Source of the DNA: Xylanibacter ruminicola
GTDB taxonomy: Bacteria > Bacteroidota > Bacteroidia > Bacteroidales > Bacteroidaceae
Assembly (NCBI GenBank): GCA_015060625.1
Contig: SUYC01000019.1
Location: forward strand, 1 to 61,251
Direction: 5' to 3'
Length of the DNA stretch: 61,251 nucleotides
Shown here one piece after another: positions 58,913 to 61,251 of the stretch (position 1 is the stretch's first letter; every line of letters starts with the position of its first letter). The position numbers and the translations under genes are program-made. The notes under the pieces are model-generated. The model was not told the origin of the DNA and did not search any database. It saw only the letters and a program-made list of their open reading frames with translations.

Positions 58913-60542
58913 TGAAACTCATAAAGAGCGGGTGGGGATTGAGCACTGTAGATGAGTATTCGGGGTGGAACTGGGTTCCGATATACCAGCGCTTCTCGGG
59001 TATCTCAACAATCTCCACCAGATTGGCATCGGGGTTGATGCCCACGCACTTCATGCCGGCAGCCTCGTATTGCTTCTGATATTGGTTGTTAAACTCGTAG
59101 CGGTGGCGGTGGCGCTCTTTTATCAGCGTCTCTCCGCCGTAAGCCTCGTAGGCACGGCTGCCCTTAACCAGTTCGCACTCGTAGGCGCCCAGTCGCATGG
59201 TGCCGCCCATCTCGGTGATGGTTTTCTGCTCTTCCATCATGTCGATGACTGGGTGTTGGGTGGTGGGTGATGGGTGTTGGGTGTTGGTGGCAAACTCCAT
59301 GCTGTTGGCATCGGTATAGCCCAGCACATTGCGGGCAAACTCAATCACCATCATCTGCATGCCCAGACAGATGCCGAAGGTGGGGATGTCGTTGGTGCGG
59401 GTGTATTCGGCGGCGATAATCTTACCCTCGATACCGCGACTGCCGAAGCCCGGACAAATCACCACGCCAGCCAGTCCTTTCAGCTTCTCGGCCACGTTCT
59501 GTTTGGTGATTTCTTCGCTGTTCACAAAGTGCAGACGGGCTTTCACATCGTTGTAGATACCTGCCAGGTTCAGGCTCTCGCGAATGCTCTTATAGGCATC
59601 CTGCAGGTCGTATTTGCCCACCAGTCCGATGTGCACCTCGCGGGTGGCGTTGCGCTGCTTGTCGAGAAAATCGCGCCAGGGTTTCATGGCAGGTGTTTCG
59701 CCCACGGGGATGCCAATCTTGCGCATGATGGCAGCGTCGAGTCCCTGGTGCTGCATGTTTACGGGCACCTCGTAGATGCTGGGCAGATCCTCGCTCTGCA
59801 CCACGCACTCCAAATCGACGTTGCAGAACGAGGCCACCTTCATGCGCATGGTGTCGTCGAGATGTCGCTCGGTGCGCAGCACCAGTATGTCGGGCTGAAT
59901 TCCCATGCCTTGCAACTCTTTCACGCTGTGCTGGGTGGGTTTGGTTTTCAGCTCGTCGGCGGCTTTTAAGTAAGGTACGTACGTGAGGTGTACGCATACG
60001 GCATTGCGGCCCAGCTGGTAGCGCAACTGTCGGATGGCCTCCATAAAGGGTGCGCTCTCGATGTCGCCGATGGTGCCACCCACCTCGGTAATGATGAAAT
60101 CGAAGCCCTCGTCAAGCCCCATTCCCGGCGTTCCGCCGCCTACCCGTGGCCTTTCGCGCAGCATGCGGTGCTTAATCTCGTCGGTAATGTGTGGCACTAC
60201 CTGAATCGTTTTGCCCAGGTAGTCGCCGTGACGCTCGCGATCTATCACCGTCTTGTAGATGCGGCCGGTTGTTATAGAGTTGTTTCGTGTTGTGTGTATG
60301 CCTGTAAATCGTTCGTAGTGTCCCAGGTCGAGGTCGGTTTCGAAGCCGTCGGCTGTCACGTAGCATTCGCCGTGCTCGTAGGGGTTCAGTGTGCCCGGAT
60401 CGATGTTGATATACGGGTCGAACTTCTGGATAGTAACTTTGTAGCCGCGTGCCTGCAGCAATTTGCCAATGCTGGCTGATATGATTCCCTTTCCAAGCGA
60501 AGAAACCACACCTCCTGTTACGAATATGTACTTTGTTTCCAT
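58893..60542 (-). CDS. pyrG: CTP synthase PyrG
   Basis: PyrG makes CTP from UTP with glutamine or ammonia and ATP. The 549-residue protein has the synthetase domain (FVTGGVVSSLGKGIISASIG, IDPGTLNPYEHGECYVT) and a C-terminal glutaminase domain with the nucleophile in TFGICLGMQMM and the His-Glu pair in GTQFHPEYSS. Between these it carries a repeat-encoded insert (NTQHPSPTTQHPVI), after ANSMEF, where the family has a variable loop. Its promoter has a TACCTTTG -7 box at 60567-60574. Confidence 0.95.
   Translation of the reverse strand: METKYIFVTGGVVSSLGKGIISASIGKLLQARGYKVTIQKFDPYINIDPGTLNPYEHGECYVTADGFETDLDLGHYERFTGIHTTRNNSITTGRIYKTVIDRERHGDYLGKTIQVVPHITDEIKHRMLRERPRVGGGTPGMGLDEGFDFIITEVGGTIGDIESAPFMEAIRQLRYQLGRNAVCVHLTYVPYLKAADELKTKPTQHSVKELQGMGIQPDILVLRTERHLDDTMRMKVASFCNVDLECVVQSEDLPSIYEVPVNMQHQGLDAAIMRKIGIPVGETPAMKPWRDFLDKQRNATREVHIGLVGKYDLQDAYKSIRESLNLAGIYNDVKARLHFVNSEEITKQNVAEKLKGLAGVVICPGFGSRGIEGKIIAAEYTRTNDIPTFGICLGMQMMVIEFARNVLGYTDANSMEFATNTQHPSPTTQHPVIDMMEEQKTITEMGGTMRLGAYECELVKGSRAYEAYGGETLIKERHRHRYEFNNQYQKQYEAAGMKCVGINPDANLVEIVEIPEKRWYIGTQFHPEYSSTVLNPHPLFMSFIGECKN
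59248..59290 (-). repeat. GGGTGTTGG/GGTGATGGG word repeat inside pyrG
   Basis: About five GGGTGTTGG, GGTGGTGGG and TGATGGGTG words are translated in frame as TNTQHPSPTTQHP in the glutaminase domain. The same words appear in the kinase gene at 29761-29811. Confidence 0.8.
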
Positions 60543-60566
60543 AAAACCAATCTATTTTATGGACTG

Positions 60567-60574
60567 CAAAGGTA
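60567..60574 (-). promoter_or_regulatory. promoter -7 box of pyrG-purF
   Basis: TACCTTTG on the minus strand, 24 bases before the pyrG start, with a possible ATTG -33 at 60595-60598 (20-bp spacer). Confidence 0.65.
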
Positions 60575-60668
60575 AACATTTTCCCTTTTTCAGTCAATAT
60601 TAAACCCTGATTTTAAATCTTCATTTTGGCTCTAACTATCAACCTGAAAGTAAACGCTTTTATTTTGC

Positions 60669-60761
60669 TTACAGATTATCATAAAAACGTCCACCAATCA
60701 CATTGATTGATTGATGGCCAATCTTCTGCAACTTTTCCTGTGCTTTAACTTTCAGTGCCAT
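60669..60761 (-). pseudogene. truncated HU-like DNA-binding protein remnant (30 codons)
   Basis: The frame reads MALKVKAQEKLQKIG, then HQSINVIGGRFYDNL and TAA. The first 15 residues match, from memory, the start of Bacteroidetes HU-like DNA-binding proteins, which go on for 120 residues or more. Here the homology breaks off after residue 15. It may be a remnant of the HU/VirE/amidase modules scattered in these genomes. A TACATTTG -7 box lies upstream at 60936-60943. Confidence 0.4.
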
Positions 60762-60856
60762 AATCTTTAATTTTTAGTTTGTTGTTGTTAAATTTTTTAC
60801 CTTTTTACTTTTTTACTCTTTTTTGTCTCAACTCCGATGTAGATTTGCGCCCTCGT

Positions 60857-60896
60857 GTGGGAGATTTTCCTGGTGCACGTGGGAGAATCTTTTTCC
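60857..60896. repeat. direct repeat GTGGGAGA...TTTTCC, two copies
   Basis: GTGGGAGATTTTCC at 60857-60870 and GTGGGAGAATCTTTTTCC at 60879-60896, 22 bp apart. They lie just upstream of the plus-strand -7 box at 60917-60924 and downstream of the minus-strand promoter. Confidence 0.6.
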
Positions 60897-61075
60897 TTGC
60901 GCGCGGGCATTATTCCTATCTTTGTTTTGACGATGCAAATGTATGGTATTTTGATTGCGGTTCACGAACGATTCGACCAATTATTTTTCGTTTTCTCGGA
61001 TTTTTTTTCAGTGCCGCGGTCACGATTGTCAAAGTCATTATGGTCAAAATCGAAAATCAACTGTCAAATTCCCCC

Positions 61076-61109
61076 CACTATAATATAAATATTTTATTTA
61101 TATATAGTG
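61076..61109. repeat. A+T-rich imperfect palindrome
   Basis: CACTATAATATAAAT (61076-61090) and ATTTATATATAGTG (61096-61109) pair with one extra base, with a 5-base centre. Words of GTCA orientation lie to its left and of TGACC orientation to its right. Confidence 0.7.
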
Positions 61110-61138
61110 AGCAAATAACCACATCCCGAAATCGAAAA

Positions 61139-61167
61139 TGACCACTTTGACCTTGACCACTATGACC
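61139..61167 (+). repeat. TGACC iteron-like repeats
   Basis: TGACC occurs at 61139, 61148, 61154 and 61163, forming two 14-bp units TGACCACTwTGACC-like with a 15-bp step. On the other side of the A+T palindrome, GTCA words at 61028, 61034 and 61043 run in the opposite sense. Confidence 0.7.
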
Positions 61168-61251
61168 ACCGGTTTGTACTACCCTAGAAAAAGTTGAATG
61201 GATTTTACCTTAACCCTGCCATAGGTTGAATGCTTGTTTGATACCTTAATC

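Larger units (their letters stand above)
60762..61251. other. non-coding region with repeats and an A+T palindrome
   Basis: I see no credible gene in these 490 bases. They hold the word tract at 60785-60825, a GTGGGAGA repeat pair (60857-60870 and 60879-60896), divergent -7 boxes (TATCTTTG at 60917-60924 on the plus strand, TACATTTG at 60936-60943 on the minus strand), an A+T palindrome at 61076-61109, and TGACC/GTCA words on both sides of it. The layout suggests the shared control region of a divergent gene pair whose right-hand member lies outside the window. Confidence 0.55.

Noticed and set aside
60779..61141. A 120-codon plus-strand open frame at the right end
   Set aside because: It crosses word repeats, two promoters and an A+T palindrome, and its product has no coherent domain or composition.
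1..61251. tRNA, rRNA or intact insertion sequences
   Set aside because: I checked all gaps between genes and saw no cloverleaf with a TTC-arm pattern, no rRNA-like sequence, and no transposase or matching terminal inverted repeats.

Overview
The window looks like a chromosome segment of a Bacteroidales bacterium, most likely a Prevotella-type (Prevotella/Segatella/Xylanibacter) gut or rumen species. The signs are about fifteen Bacteroidetes-type promoters with the -7 box TAnnTTTG, a NusG-like UpxY protein heading a surface-polysaccharide operon, DUF3822 next to RsmD, DapL lysine biosynthesis, PF14905-type outer-membrane barrels, and short word repeats such as ATTCTTCA and GGGTGATG. No rRNA, tRNA, CRISPR array or intact insertion sequence was seen. 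Species identity is inference.

Layout. (1) 1-459: no gene; two pairs of direct repeats and a promoter pointing out of the window. (2) 460-16098, minus strand: one polysaccharide (capsule/O-antigen-like) operon transcribed from right to left: upxY, DegT aminotransferase, MBOAT acyltransferase, SGNH partner, ATP-grasp, WbqC, flippase, glycosyltransferases, polymerase, three further glycosyltransferases, a second DegT aminotransferase, and last the initiating phosphoglycosyl transferase. (3) 16368-29587: housekeeping genes: C_GCAxxG_C_C protein, mutY, serB, dacB, a carboxypeptidase-regulatory-like protein, nadB-dnaG-cls, rsmD-DUF3822 and a RecD-like helicase. (4) 29557-51417: a large two-component/ABC-export region: histidine kinase and short REC-Fis response regulator, then divergently tolC, hlyD and two FtsX/MacB-type permeases; a block with an outer-membrane barrel, a small secreted protein, a frameshifted ToxR-like regulator and an ECF sigma operon; then two more permeases and the only ATPase. 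(5) 51423-60542: nitrogen metabolism: asnB, a porin-like protein, amtB and a P-II protein, divergent dapL, then a PurF-type amidotransferase and pyrG. (6) 60543-61251: a truncated HU-like reading frame and an A+T palindrome flanked by TGACC/GTCA words, with no intact gene.

The strongest unexplained signal is in region 4. Three promoters there (before tolC, before the small secreted protein at 39473, and before the permease operon at 45991) carry the same 38-bp bipartite palindrome, GTCTAA-N5-ATAC-N8-GTAT-N5-TTAGAC, although the third copy has a degenerate left outer arm. In all three the palindrome ends exactly 27 bp before a CTTG -33 element and 51 bp before the TAnnTTTG -7 box. The first copy also covers the -33 region of the divergent response-regulator gene. 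This points to one regulon, plausibly controlled by the adjacent REC-Fis regulator, which joins the TolC/HlyD/permease parts with the distant ATPase and a small secreted protein. A second signal is a set of three TGTCAG words spaced exactly 11 bp apart next to a frameshifted membrane-anchored OmpR/ToxR-type regulator. A third is the repeated appearance of intergenic-type word repeats as in-frame insertions in conserved enzymes (DegT, RsmD, histidine kinase, TolC, AsnB, PyrG).
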